Of a stretch of DNA of 64,000 nt, positions 45,701 through 56,412 are shown piece by piece (positions within the stretch are counted from its first letter, which is position 1; each line of letters opens with the position of its first letter). The stretch is from Acanthamoeba castellanii str. Neff (Eukaryota > Discosea > Longamoebia > Acanthamoebidae). The position numbers were made by a program, and so were the translations under genes. The stretch covers positions 935-64,934 of the forward strand of contig NW_004457617.1 of NCBI RefSeq assembly GCF_000313135.1, read 5' to 3'. Below the pieces are notes generated by a model that did no database searches, was not told the origin of the DNA, and saw only the letters and a program-made list of their open reading frames with translations.

Positions 45701-46125
45701 CCCCCTGACGCTACTTGCATCTGCAGCCGTCGCTCATCTTCGGCCAATTGTTCGCTCACGATGTCCTGCACCGCCGCAGCTTCGTTGCTCTTCTCCGTCG
45801 CCTCACCTCCGCCGCCCTCACCTTCATCACCAACTTCTTCAGCCCGTTGCTGCCCCTCCTCGTCGCCAGCTACCGCAAATTCGGGCGTTGGCACGTTGTC
45901 GAGATGGCTCATGTTATCTCTACTCAAATCCCTCAGATCGACTGCTGGCGCTGGCGCTGTGTTCATCTCACACACATTCGACAAAGCGGCCTCGATGCAC
46001 TTGTACCACTTGCCAACTAATGCAAGAGCGATAAATAGATAGATAAATAAAACGATAGTCCCAAATGATGAATATAATTTTCGCCTGGGAATTACCCATT
46101 TGGCGGAAGCTTCCGTGTCGTACAT
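42758..46125 (-). CDS. EF-hand-regulated mitochondrial solute carrier (SLC25 type)
   Basis: The N-terminal half is an EF-hand module: LLQQAFEAFLRHHQGNNRID, ILKAANVSATGELDFEEFY (a good Ca-binding loop), LDQNKTACIQEHDLIRTL and a degenerate GEDEEGYVSFPAFF. The C-terminal half has three carrier repeats. The first is DFIAGTLAGVAITLVGHPFDTIKVRLQTQ, the second WAGFVNAGVVTPVELIKIRLQNQ, the third GGMSGIGAWIASYPMDYVK, and it ends ARAFPANAAGFLGYEVIARLF. The PxD/ExxK signatures are all present. The TPVELIKIRLQ form recalls basic-amino-acid/acylcarnitine-type carriers, while the EF-hand fusion recalls aralar/citrin. Substrate is therefore open. Calcium probably gates inner-membrane transport from the intermembrane space. 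The first exon (MYDTEASAKW) is tentative. Confidence 0.85.
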
Positions 46126-46218
46126 TTACATTTGAAATTTACGCAACATTTTCGGATATTTGCGAAATTCGAAAAAAAGAGGGAAAAAACCGGCCAGGCG
46201 ACTCTGGGCTGATCCTGG

Positions 46219-47859
46219 CTATCGGATGCGAATGAACACCACGCCGCCTTGCTCGCGGAACTGGTAGTTGTTCGCCCTGAGATGGCGCTCCACCGCAGGC
46301 TTAATCTGCGCTCTCCCTCCCTGCGGTGTGTGTCGCGTATGTGTGTGTGTGTGTGCGTGCGTGTGTGCGTGTGTCGCGTGTGTCGCGTGTCGTGAGCGTG
46401 GTGTGCGATTGAGAAATGAATGTGTGGGCAGCCACAGCGGGAGTCCATACCTGGCTGTGCTTGCCGAGGCCCGTGATGACCGACACCCAGGACGCGGCGT
46501 TGGGGTTACGCTGCCTCTTCTGTTCGTGCAAGTGCAACAGCCTGACGTGTGTCGTGTCGTGCGTGTCGTGTGCAGCATTGTGAGCTTTTCTCTGGGCACT
46601 CAACACGGACGGTAGAGGTGGAGGCGGTGTACCGTTCGAGAACGTTGAGGGCCACGGGAACGGTGAGCTTATGGAGATCGACCGTGTGTAACGCGTTCTG
46701 GGCCGTCGACGGACTGATTGCCGGAAACGAGACAGCGTTAGGGCAGAGCTATACGAGCTTAATGGGGGGGGGGAAGGCGTGGTGATTACCTGGGCGAGAA
46801 GATCCTTTCGGTGGCTTCCAAGTAGCATTCCTTCATCTTCTCGTCGTGCTCACGGCCCTTCCTGAAAGCGGGTTGATGTACATACACGGTGAGTCGGCGT
46901 GGTGTGTGTGTGTGCGTGTGCGTGTGTCATAGATGACGAAGCTCGTACTGTGACAGGTTCTTCGCCGCCTGGCCATCGCCGCGGATATAGGCTCGCGTGG
47001 CCTCCATGTAGTATGTATTCCTAATAAATAGTGAAGCATGTGCAACTTTAGTCCCTGGCCTGAGCTCGAGAATGAAAGGAATGTGGAAAAGGAGGAGAAA
47101 GAGAGCGCAGCACCTGAGGGAGGCGTGGTCGAGGGCCTGCTGTCGCAGGTCCTGCCCGTCCGACGCGCGAGAGCCGGCCTTGTTGCCCGTGTTGCACCTC
47201 TTCCGCGTGACGAGGGTGAACTTTTCCTGCTTGCGGCGCTCCCTGCGGCCCTCGGCGCGCTTCTGACGCTGAGCGGCCGGCCGACCCGGCTCCTTCTGCG
47301 CCGCCTGGGCGCCGGCCTGCTTGGCGGTGGCGTTGACATTGTTGTCGACTGCGCTCGACTGCTGCGCGTCGTTGGCCTTGCCCGACTGCCACGTCATGGT
47401 GGGGTCGATCTCGGTGAGCGCCCTGATCGTGCGGCCGGCGTTGCACCCGCACTGCTGGAAGACCGCCTGCAGCAGTTCGGCCTCGACGAACCAGAACTGC
47501 TGTCTGAGCGACAGCAGCTTCAGCTTGGTGGACAGGTCCACGTGACTCAAATCCGCGGCCGAACGATTCGGTCCAGCGCTCGCCTTGCTTGCAGCCTTGA
47601 CACGACACGACACGACACACACAACCACACAATAAACACGCAATGCGAACGTCATGGACTTGAGAAGCGAGACAACGATAGCGCAAGAAGGGCGGGCGAG
47701 TACCTGGGCTGAGGGAGGCGCGGTGAGGGGCAGGTTAGGGTAGTAGGCCTGCGCTGGCGGCGCCTGGACCTTAGCCGCAACGCCCATCTTGGCGAGCACC
47801 TCGTCCTGTCGATTTCCCCACTGTGTGTGGTGTGTGGTGTGTGTGTGGCGTGTGTGTGT

Positions 47860-47890
<31 letters not shown>

Positions 47891-49884
47891 GGCGTGTGTC
47901 GTGTGTGTGGTTAATGCCTAAATTTCAATTTGTGAGGCATTGAATGAAAGCGCGACGTACGGTCATCTTCCTGGGTCCGAGGATTTGCTGCCGACCGCGG
48001 CCGCCCCGCCGGTTGCCCCGCGCTGCGTCAAAGGCCTGCGCCAGGATCTCCTCCGTGGTGGCCTCGATGTCGTCGGCGTTGGCCTCGAGCGTCACCGCCA
48101 GCGCCTGGCGGTCGTACTCGGGGAACATGTCGGCCAGCATGTCGAGGTTGGACGTGAACGCGCTGCCCGGCTTTTCGCTGACGGCCCGCGCGGCGTTGTT
48201 GCCATCGTCGTCGTGGTGCTCGGCTTGCTCCTTCGCATTTTCGTCATCTTCATCGTCGCCGAGGTATCTGCGTCGCAGCACTTCCAGGCTATCCACGAGT
48301 TCGTCGCAGGCGCCGTTGTCTTCGACGTCGTAATTGTCGTCGTCGTCGTCCTGGACAAACGTGATCTCACCATCGGCGGCGGCGCTGCTGCAGCACGCCT
48401 TCTCGCCCTCGCGCACCATCCGCGCGATGATTTCGTCGATACGCTCCCAGTCCTCGCCGGCCGTCGTGTCGCACTCATCGGCCGCGGCTTCCGATGGCTG
48501 CTCGTCCTGCTCCTCGTCCGACACCGATGTCGATGACGACGCCGAGCTCGACGACTTGGGTGACTGCTCACCGCTGCTCTCAGCGCTGACATCAGCGCTG
48601 ACAGCCGACGGAGCGATCTCGCTGTTGACGTTGGTGAGGGTGAGCAGGGCCTCGATGGTGCGCTCCAGGTCCCACTCGTGCTCCTCGTAGAGGAGGCCCA
48701 GCAGTCCGTCCTCGAACGACGGCACGATGCTCTTCATGAACGCCAGGCCGGCGGCCCTGTCCGCCTCCGACGGTTGCGTAGCAGCGGCCACAGCAGCGCC
48801 GGCCGCGGGCTTGTGCACTCTGCCGGAGCTGTCACTGCCCTTCCGCGTGGGCTGCTTCTGGGCCAGCGGCGGGGCCATCGTCGTCGTCGCCTTCTTCTGC
48901 TGCTGCTCGTTTGTCGTCGCGGGCGGCTGCTGGGCAGTAGCGGCCGCAGCAGTCTTCTTGTTGCGCCTCTTGCGCGCCTTCTTGCTCAGCCCGACCACTT
49001 CCCACTGCTCCTCGCCCGTGTGGTCCATCACTCCACCGCCTCCATCCCCCGCCGCGCCATCGACATCGCCGCCACCGCCGACTCGCCCGCCTCCCCCCGC
49101 CCCCGCCCCCGCAGCGTCGCCGTGGTGTGGCGGCTGCTTGACCTTCCACTTGCCGCTTTCGCTGCGTCCGGCCACGGCGCCGCCCTTCTTGGTGCGCGCC
49201 GCGGCGGCCGAGTCGCACTTGGCAGCCGCGTTGGCGTAGCTGTTGGCGGCGCCGCTGCCGCTGCTGCCGTCGCCGGTAAGCGCGCGCGCCATGGCCTCAT
49301 CGGCCTTCTCCTGGGCCTCCCTCCTGGCCCGCTCCTCCTGCTCCATCTCGAATGCAAGCCGCTGGGCCAGCTCCTCGTCGCTCTGAGCAGGTGCCTGATG
49401 AAGGTGGGCGTTGATCAAGTCTTGCTGCTGCTGTTGCACAGAGGTCTGGTGGTCCTCCTGAATGCGGATCATGTCGGTGAGCTGTGCGATCGTGGCCTCT
49501 ACCTGAAACGCGTGCTCGTGCAGCAGCAGCTCCACCACACTCTTGTCCAGGCTTGGAAACATCTCCTGCACATAAATGCAAACGTCAAAGAGGAGCATAT
49601 GTACCACTACGTTTTCATTTTAAAATTGGGAATCTTGGACAAATGAAAATCGCAGCATTTACAGATTTGATTTGATTAAAATTGCGTACCGAGATTGAAG
49701 AGATGAGCTGCCCTACGTTTACGACGTGGCCACGATCGCCTCCACCATTCTTCTTGCCCTGCCTCTTCTTAATCTGACTATTATTGTTGGCTCTGTTCTG
49801 CTGCTCTGCCTTTTGCCTCGCCTGCGCGAGTATGGCCTGGTGCAGATTAAGTTGCACCGTCTTCGACGCCGGCTTCTGATCCAT
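46219..49884 (-). CDS. DUF1771-Smr protein with ubiquitin-binding CUE-like segments
   Basis: Starts MDQKPASKTVQLNLHQAILAQARQ. CUE-like helical repeats are visible: MFPSLDKSVVELLLHEHAFQVEATIAQL, IVPSFEDGLLGLLYEEHEWDLERTIEALL, and DMFPEYDRQALAVTLEANADDIEATTEEIL. Between them are long acidic, Ser-rich linkers. Then DUF1771 (YYMEATRAYIRGDGQAAKNLS, then HDEKMKECYLEATERIF) and a C-terminal Smr domain with VDLHKLTVPVALNVLE and VITGLGKHSQ (the TGxG motif), ending GGVVFIRIR. Smr domains are nicking or RNA-cleaving nucleases, as in N4BP2 and the plant CID5-7 group. It probably links ubiquitin recognition to RNA quality control. The stop is 94 bp upstream of the carrier start codon. Confidence 0.85.
47820..47912. 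repeat. Intronic GT-rich array
   Basis: Irregular GTGTGTG/GTGGC units in an intron of the Smr gene; on the coding strand this is CA-rich. Confidence 0.8.
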
Positions 49885-50046
49885 CGTCGTTGCTGTATTC
49901 GAGCTTCTCTTTGCTTCGATTTATTGTGATGCAGACGGGATGGTAACCGTTGCTTCGGCAGAATTCCAAACGTGTCTGAAGTGTTTTTGAACTCGTTTGC
50001 GAAATATTTCGGTTTGTCCAAATGTTGTTTTTCTCTTTTTTTGTCA

Positions 50047-51751
50047 TCAGAGCGGCAGAAGGAAGGAGGGGCTGTCCTTGAGTGCCTGGCGGGCTCGAGG
50101 CAGGGAGGCCTTATGCACGAAAGCATAGTCCGTAAGGAATGTCGACAGGTAGAAGAGCGGCAGCCCGGCCTGGCCGAGCGGCACCGCCAGCGAAGCCACT
50201 GCACACAACACACCACACACAACACACGTAGTTTACGGCCGTGTCATCATGCCTGAGCAGGGCTTTGTGTGTGGTCGTACCGATGCCCGCCTCTTCGAAG
50301 CCCAGCGGGCCTTCGTCGACCTTGATGATGGCCCACGGCTCCCGCGATCCCTCTACGGGGAAGCTGTATTGGCGCAGCGAGGCCGAGTCGCCTATCAGGG
50401 ACACCTCGCCTTCCAGCTCCGTGTAGGACACGAAGCAATCTTCCCGTCTGTCCCACGGGAGGTAAGTCGCCTGATAGGCAGCACACACGACACACGACAC
50501 ACACGCACACACACACGACATACAAACACAGCAGTACCCGGACGAACAGAAGATCAGCCGAAGGAGGGCCGTGTGGACCGCGGCGACATCCTCTTCCGGT
50601 ACGCCGCACAGCGACAGCTCCAGCCGAGGGAAGGCCAGCTTCTTCCTGCAAAATTGACGGTTAATGGTTCGATCTCGACGGTCGGCTTCCACGAACGAGA
50701 GAGGCAGTGGTACTTGCGGCTCAGGGCGGGTGGCGAGAGCGAGGTGGGCACGTCGGCAGCGGCCGCGGCGGCGTCACGACGAGTCGAGGCGCTGATGCCT
50801 TCCGTCACGATTTCAAACTTGCCCCGCAGAGCCGCGAGCGCTGCCGGCAACTTGTCCTCTGGCACCTGTGCCCGTGTGCGTGTGTGCGTGTGTGTGTGCG
50901 TGTGCGGTCAAAATAGATATGTATAAGCTTATGCTGTCACACATCAAGGTGCGGAGCAGATACCAGCAATATGTCCTCCTCGGCTGTGCCGAGGTAGAAG
51001 ATGGTGATGCCCGCAGCGGCCAACGGACCCGACAGCCCGCCAGCCCCGGTCCCTGGAGTGGTAAGTGGTAGTAGTTGGAAAAAGTAGTGGTAAGTTGGGA
51101 CCACTCGGACAAGCCGAGATCGGGGGAAACGACGACTGTTAGAGGCGCGGGCGTCGTACAGGGCTGGCCGGACCCGCCGCTGGCGACCTGCATGGCGCGC
51201 CATCGCTGCCACTGGCTTCGGTCGGCGCTCGCGTCGGCGGTGCCCGTCGACGAGGGTCCGTTCACGACCACCTCCACCACTCCGGGCGGCAGCACGTCGA
51301 ACGCCTCCTCGTCGGCGATCAGCGTCCTGTGCAGATATTGTGTACATCAACGAACATGTTCACCATCATCGTCATCACCACCACCACCACCGCCAGCATG
51401 ATGTGGGGAAGAGGAGACTTGTACAAGTCGTCGCGGGTGCGGGTCAGGGAGAGAAGGCGGTGGGACCTGCAGCGGGAGTTGAGTAGAATAAGAACAATCA
51501 GAATAAGATTCAGAGATAAGGAAGCATAACACCAAAGAGTGGTCAAATGATTTGTTGTGGCACCAATTGTTTGTTCTTGATTCTTCCAATTCGGAGGGTG
51601 GGTAGGAAAAAAAGATGTAGTACCCGGGCACAAGGAGAAGGCGGAGGAGAGGGGCGGCAGTCTGGTGCAGTGTTTCCTCGTGTAGCCGCGAGATGAGCAG
51701 CCTGCCCGGCAGCACAGTGAGTGTGGCTTCGCACTCTTCTGTCCACGACAT
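50047..51751 (-). CDS. CASTOR-like ACT-domain protein (candidate arginine sensor)
   Basis: Starts MSWTEECEATLTVLPGRLLISRL with TAAPLLRLLLVPG, resembling the CASTOR N-terminus. Later exons give DEEAFDVLPPGVVEVVV, GGLSGPLAAAGITIFYLGTAEEDILLVPEDKLPAALAAL (first ACT pair), KKLAFPRLELSLCGVPEEDV, EDCFVSYTELEGEVSLIGDS, EPWAIIKVDEGPLGFEEAGIVASLAVPLGQAGLPLFYLSTFLTDYAFV and a stop at 50047. The GPLAAAGI...LxTxxxDxxLV and PLGFEEAGI blocks align with human CASTOR1/2. The Asp of STFLTDYAFV matches the arginine-contacting Asp304 of CASTOR1, as I recall. The Ser111 equivalent is Thr. In animals CASTOR holds GATOR2 to control mTORC1; here the role is inferred. Confidence 0.75.
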
Positions 51752-52100
51752 CTTGCGTTCGGACTGGTTCTTCAAGCCAGTCCTCGAATTCTCGAGGCGA
51801 GAAAAAAGAAAATAGCGAATAAATGAATGGATAAATAAATATAAAAAAACAACTTTAGGTCCGCAGCGCCTGCTCCGTCGCCACTCTGGCGTCGACCCAA
51901 ACCTTCCGCGCTGGGGGTTGGACAAAAAGACGTGACTGATGCAGTGGTTTATGCCCAGAGAGGGAATGGTATACGTTTGCATGCTTCCAAGGCAAACGGA
52001 TCTACGAAAGAGAGATTGTAGGCCATTGTCGGGCCACAGTGGGGCGAGAGCGAAACAACAGTTGTTATTAAAGGTGTTGGGGCAAGGGGGAATGCAGCCA

Positions 52101-52557
52101 CTATGGCATTGATGGCGCGCAAGTGCTCTGTGGCAGAGGCGGAACCCAGGCACCCCCATAAGGCTGTGGAGCCGGACCCGCGTGTGCTGGAAGACTGTCC
52201 GACTGAGCAGCCCAGTGGACCGCTGCACCTGTTCGAGGTGGCAGTGCAGGCGGGTACGCAGGAGCCATGACAGTGTGAGAGGAGACTGGCCGTCGGGCGG
52301 GAAGTGCTGGAGCAGGAGCAGGAGTAGAGACCTGCGGGGGCAGAGCCGGGGCAGCTACAACGTAGGGGTAGCCACTCGATGGCAGTTGTGGCGCGGGCTG
52401 GAAGGTCAAAGGCTGCTGGTAGCTGTGGGGTTGTGGTTAGATTCTACGTTTCTATGGTGAAAGAAACAAAGTGGAGGGTTCTAGCCCCGTACTTGGGTAC
52501 GTAGTTGGATGAGACCTGGTACGTGCTGCTGTAGGCTTTCTTCTTCTTTCCAAACAT
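52101..52557 (-). CDS. Small Pro-rich protein
   Basis: Exon 1 starts at 52557 with MFGKKKKAYSSTYQVSSNY, and the donor GTACCC follows the last Tyr codon. The second exon, joined in phase 0 at a CAG acceptor near 52408, runs QPLTFQPAPQLPSSGYPYVV and is Pro/Ala-rich to APSMP. About 120 residues with PxxP-type motifs suited to SH3 or profilin binding. No family is recognised. Confidence 0.5.
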
Positions 52558-53063
52558 GCCGATGAAGGTTCTGATGTGTGCTGCTGGCCTTTGTGTTCTT
52601 GGTGCTGGGTGTTTTTATCTGGTTGTAGGTTTTGTTTTCTAAGTATCTTTCTGCACACCGCCAATCAGGGAGAAATTGTGAGAGCCAGTTACAGGGCGGC
52701 AGCTTGGCAAGTACAGTTTTAACCAGCTCCGTGGATATGGCACGAAGCCAAGGATCATCTGCACCTGAACCGACACAGTGAGCAACATCATCAAACTCCG
52801 TCAACTGAAGCACGTCGGCTGCCTCTGTGGTCATGGAGGGAAGTCCGCGAACTACAACGCGCACCTCCAGAGCGATCGAGGTGTGCCTTGGATGTTACGA
52901 CTGCGCCAGCGGCCCTTTCTGGTTGGCGCTCCTATCCATGTAACCTGCCCGGTTCCCCAACTGTTCCACAAAATTGAGTATAAAGAGGATTAAAGTAAAA
53001 AGAAAAATAAAAACCTAATATTGTTCCTCCGCGAATTCCAAAATCCACTCCACAGCCTTGAAG
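52558..53063. other. Intergenic region with one possible reading frame
   Basis: About 500 bp between the Pro-rich gene (-) and the transporter gene (+). A minus-strand frame at about 52620-52864 (VLQLTEFDDVAHCVGSG, LVKTVLAKLPPCNWLSQF) reads like coding sequence, but I find no start, partner exon or family. It may be a gene remnant. Confidence 0.3.
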
Positions 53064-55974
53064 ATGGACAAGAGGCCGCAGGGGACGTCCGTGCCTCGAC
53101 CGAAACCTTCCGCGATAGGACAAAACAGGAGCGGTCAAAATCGAGACGAAGATGAAGATCTGCATTTGCTGGACGAAATTTTGCAGGGGCCAGATGACGA
53201 TGACGCCATGCCCATCTACAAAAAGATCGCCTACGGCTTTGGCGAAGTCGGTACTCCTCACCTTCTTCCTCATTCAATCCACTCTTACTTTTGATGTAAG
53301 TGTATTACTTAAACGTTTATTTATTTATTTTTTGATTTATTTACCATCTTATTGCAGGGCCACACGTGGGGGCGGTGATCTATTCCTTCTTTCTTCAGAC
53401 GTTCCTCCTCGAGGTGGCCGAGGTGGGCGCCTACTGGGTACCTTCTGCTCCATCTCCTCTCCTTCGCCACCCGCTGACATTGAATATTTATTATTTTTAT
53501 TCTTGGGGCACACGCAATCGCTCAGGCCGGCGTGCTTCTGTTGGTGGGACAAGTACGTCACCCACTGCCCACGCCACCACTTCACCACAAGCACGTGTGA
53601 GCTCACTCGTTGTGTCGCGCGTGCGGTGTCGTTGTGTGGTGTTGTGTGTGTGTCCGAGCCTAGTTTTGGGACGCGATCACCGATCCGATCATCGGTCACC
53701 TGAGCGACCGGACGACGTCCGCCATGGGCCGACGACGCCCGTGGCTGCTGTGGGGTACGACCACTTTCACACTTTCGTCAGATCAGTACTGGCCTGCCGC
53801 GCAAGACGCAAAACTGTCAGCTGACACGCGCACGCACGCACACGCATGTGCAACACCGGCCAGGCGCGGTGCCGTACGCTGTGGCGTACTTTTTCCTGTG
53901 GCAGGTGCCGCCGTGGGCCGAGGACGGCGACGCGATCGCCATCCTGTGGTATCTCCTGGTCATCTTCGCCTACAACACCACCTTCACCTGCGTCGCCGTT
54001 CCCTACAGGTGCCGCCCCCCACCACACTCTCTTCATTTTTTCTTTGCGCGTTCACTCATAGGCGGACGTATTGGTGCGTGTCGTTGGTCGTGTCGTGTCG
54101 TGTCGTACCGTGTCTGACAGAGCGCTCACGCCCGATCTGACACGCGACTATGACGAGCGTACTTCGCTCACCATGTACAGACAGTTCCAGGCCCTCGTTT
54201 CAGGCGTCATATTCACTTTCGCGCACTCCATAATCATCGATGTACGCCCGCCTCGGCCTCGGCTTCAGCCTTGAAAACTCTTGCATTGGTAGTGGCGGTC
54301 GGAGGACTGACCGACCACCTCGCAACCACCTCTCTACCACGGTTCGCCGCCCCACAGAGCACGGACACCTACAAAGACGGCTACATGCTCAGCGCCCTCA
54401 TATTCGGCATTTTCATCATTTTCCCGCCGTGGGTCACCTTCTTCACCAACAAGGAGCGATACCAGCGCTCCCAGGTTGACCCTTCTTCTGAACCACCACT
54501 GGGCCTCGTGAACCGGCCAGTTGGTTCTGACACACACCACACCAACACCGCACACACACAACCACACACACACACAACCGCACACACACAACCGCACACG
54601 GGTGTCGTTGATGGTGCGCAGGAAGAGCACGTCAGCCGAGGGGTCGTCCAGCATTTTCGCGAGATTCTGGCCATGTTCAGGAACCGCGCGTTCCAGATCG
54701 TCACGCTGCTCTTCCTGTGCTGCTGGCTGGCGATCAACTTCATCACCAACAACCTCTTCCTCTACGTCAAGTATGCGCTCAACCTCGAGAGCCACTTCTC
54801 GTGGCTGCTGCTCACCATTCAGGGCACCGCCGCCGTCTTCCTCTTCTTCTGGAGCTGGGTCAGGTCAGTAGTCAGTAGTCAGTAGTCGCGCGCACGCACC
54901 CCAACACCTCCCCCCCACCAACCACCCGCGCAGCCGTGTGTCATGACGACTGACGACACGCGCGTGTGTGCCATTGCGTGTGTTGCACTGCCTTGATCTC
55001 GGGGGAAACAAACAGCCGAAAGATTGGCAAGGTGAACACGTACTACATCGGCATGACCGTATGGACTGTGGTACAGATCGGCCTGTTCTTCTTCGAGGAG
55101 GGCATCCACCCGTCCTCCATGTACATCGCCGGTGCTCTCGCCGGCGTCGGCGTGTCCATCGGTACGCCTACACCTGCGTTGATCGCCTGTCACGTGTCGC
55201 GTGTCGTGTCGTGTGCTGCGTGTGTCGCGTCGGGTTGCGGTTGGTGTTGGTGTTGTCCCTCATAGAACTATGATGCTGTGGGAGACAGGCTTCCTCATTC
55301 CCTGGTCGATGTTGCCCGATGTGATCGAGTTGGACGAGCTCGAGACGGGTATAACCACCACCACCACCACCTCTCGGATTCACCGTGAAATGCCACACTA
55401 AGCATAGTATGATCGCCCGCCGCCCGCTTACTGTATCCAATCAGGCAAGAGGCGGGAGGGCATGTTCTACTCGGTCTACGGCCTCTTCCAAAAGGTTGGC
55501 TTGGCCGTTGGCGTAGCGGCCTCCAGGTACCCACCCGATCATCAAGGCCGAGGCGCCCGCACGAGCACTCCAAATGCACTGAAACGTTTTTTTAAAATTT
55601 ACTTTATTTTATTTGTAAACCTCAGCTGGGCGCTCGGACTGGCGGGCTACGTCGCTCCCACGTCGGACGAGGAAGACGTACGGACGCCTCAGCCCGAGGC
55701 CGTCATCTACACGCTCCGGTACTCGCCGCATCGCTCCATTTCTTTCATCTCTTTGCAAAACGCTCACGCACGACCGCACACGCACACGCACAGAGTAATG
55801 ATTGGGCCGTTCCCCGCGCTTTTGCTGATACTGAGCTTCGTGGCGGTCTACTTCTACCCCATCACCCGCGAGCGACACGAGGAGATTCGACTCGAGATCG
55901 CCGCGCGCAACAAGGCCATCCGCGAGTCCACACGCAACAACGTCGATGAAACCGCCACCGCTGAGACGCCATGA
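53064..55974 (+). CDS. GPH/MFSD2-type major facilitator transporter
   Basis: Starts MDKRPQGTSVPRPKPSAIG with an acidic DEDEDLHLLDE leader, then about 12 TM segments over about ten exons. Diagnostic blocks: IYKKIAYGFGEVG, GQ spliced to FWDAITDPIIGHLSDRTTSAMGRRRPW (the D-x-x-x-DP-x-x-G-x-x-SDRT signature of the GPH sugar/lipid symporter branch), TPDLTRDYDERTSL, FIIFPPWVTFFTNKERY, MLPDVIELDELETGKRREGMFYSVYGLFQKVGLAVG. It ends in a cytosolic ERHEEIRLEIAARN tail. MFSD2A moves lysophospholipids with Na+, and melibiose carriers move sugars; substrate here is unknown. One intron near 54530 is rich in CACACA. Confidence 0.85.
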
Positions 55975-56412
55975 TGGTGATAAACCCCTCCTCCTCCTCT
56001 TCTTCTTCTTCTTCTTCATTGCTGTAGTTGTGTCGGTTACACCACAAAGACATATCATGCCGCGGTGTGCGATGTTTTAAACACCACAAAGTTGGAACTC
56101 CGTTAGAGCCGTATTAATTTCAGGTTATGGCATGCTGCCGTGGCATGCGCTGGCGGCTGTTGATCTGGACCTAGGCGCAACCTTCACGGATCTTCTTCAA
56201 AGGGCTCTTGCTTCTGGTTCTTCCCTCCTGGGTCTTACAGAAGCTCTGCCCTCAACCACAATAGTTGTTTGTTGAGTGCCGCTCCGATTCCATTTTGGCA
56301 TTTCGACATCTTGACACTTCCCAGCTTCTATCGCCAGACGCCGCGTGCACAATCTCTCTTCTCTTGGTAAGAGACTCGTCACCACTCGAAATCAGGTCCT
56401 GATCTGCAAACA
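55975..56412. other. Intergenic region, likely promoter of the antiporter gene
   Basis: About 440 bp between two plus-strand genes. The first part has a CTT-rich tract (3' UTR of the transporter). No gene is seen. Confidence 0.4.
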
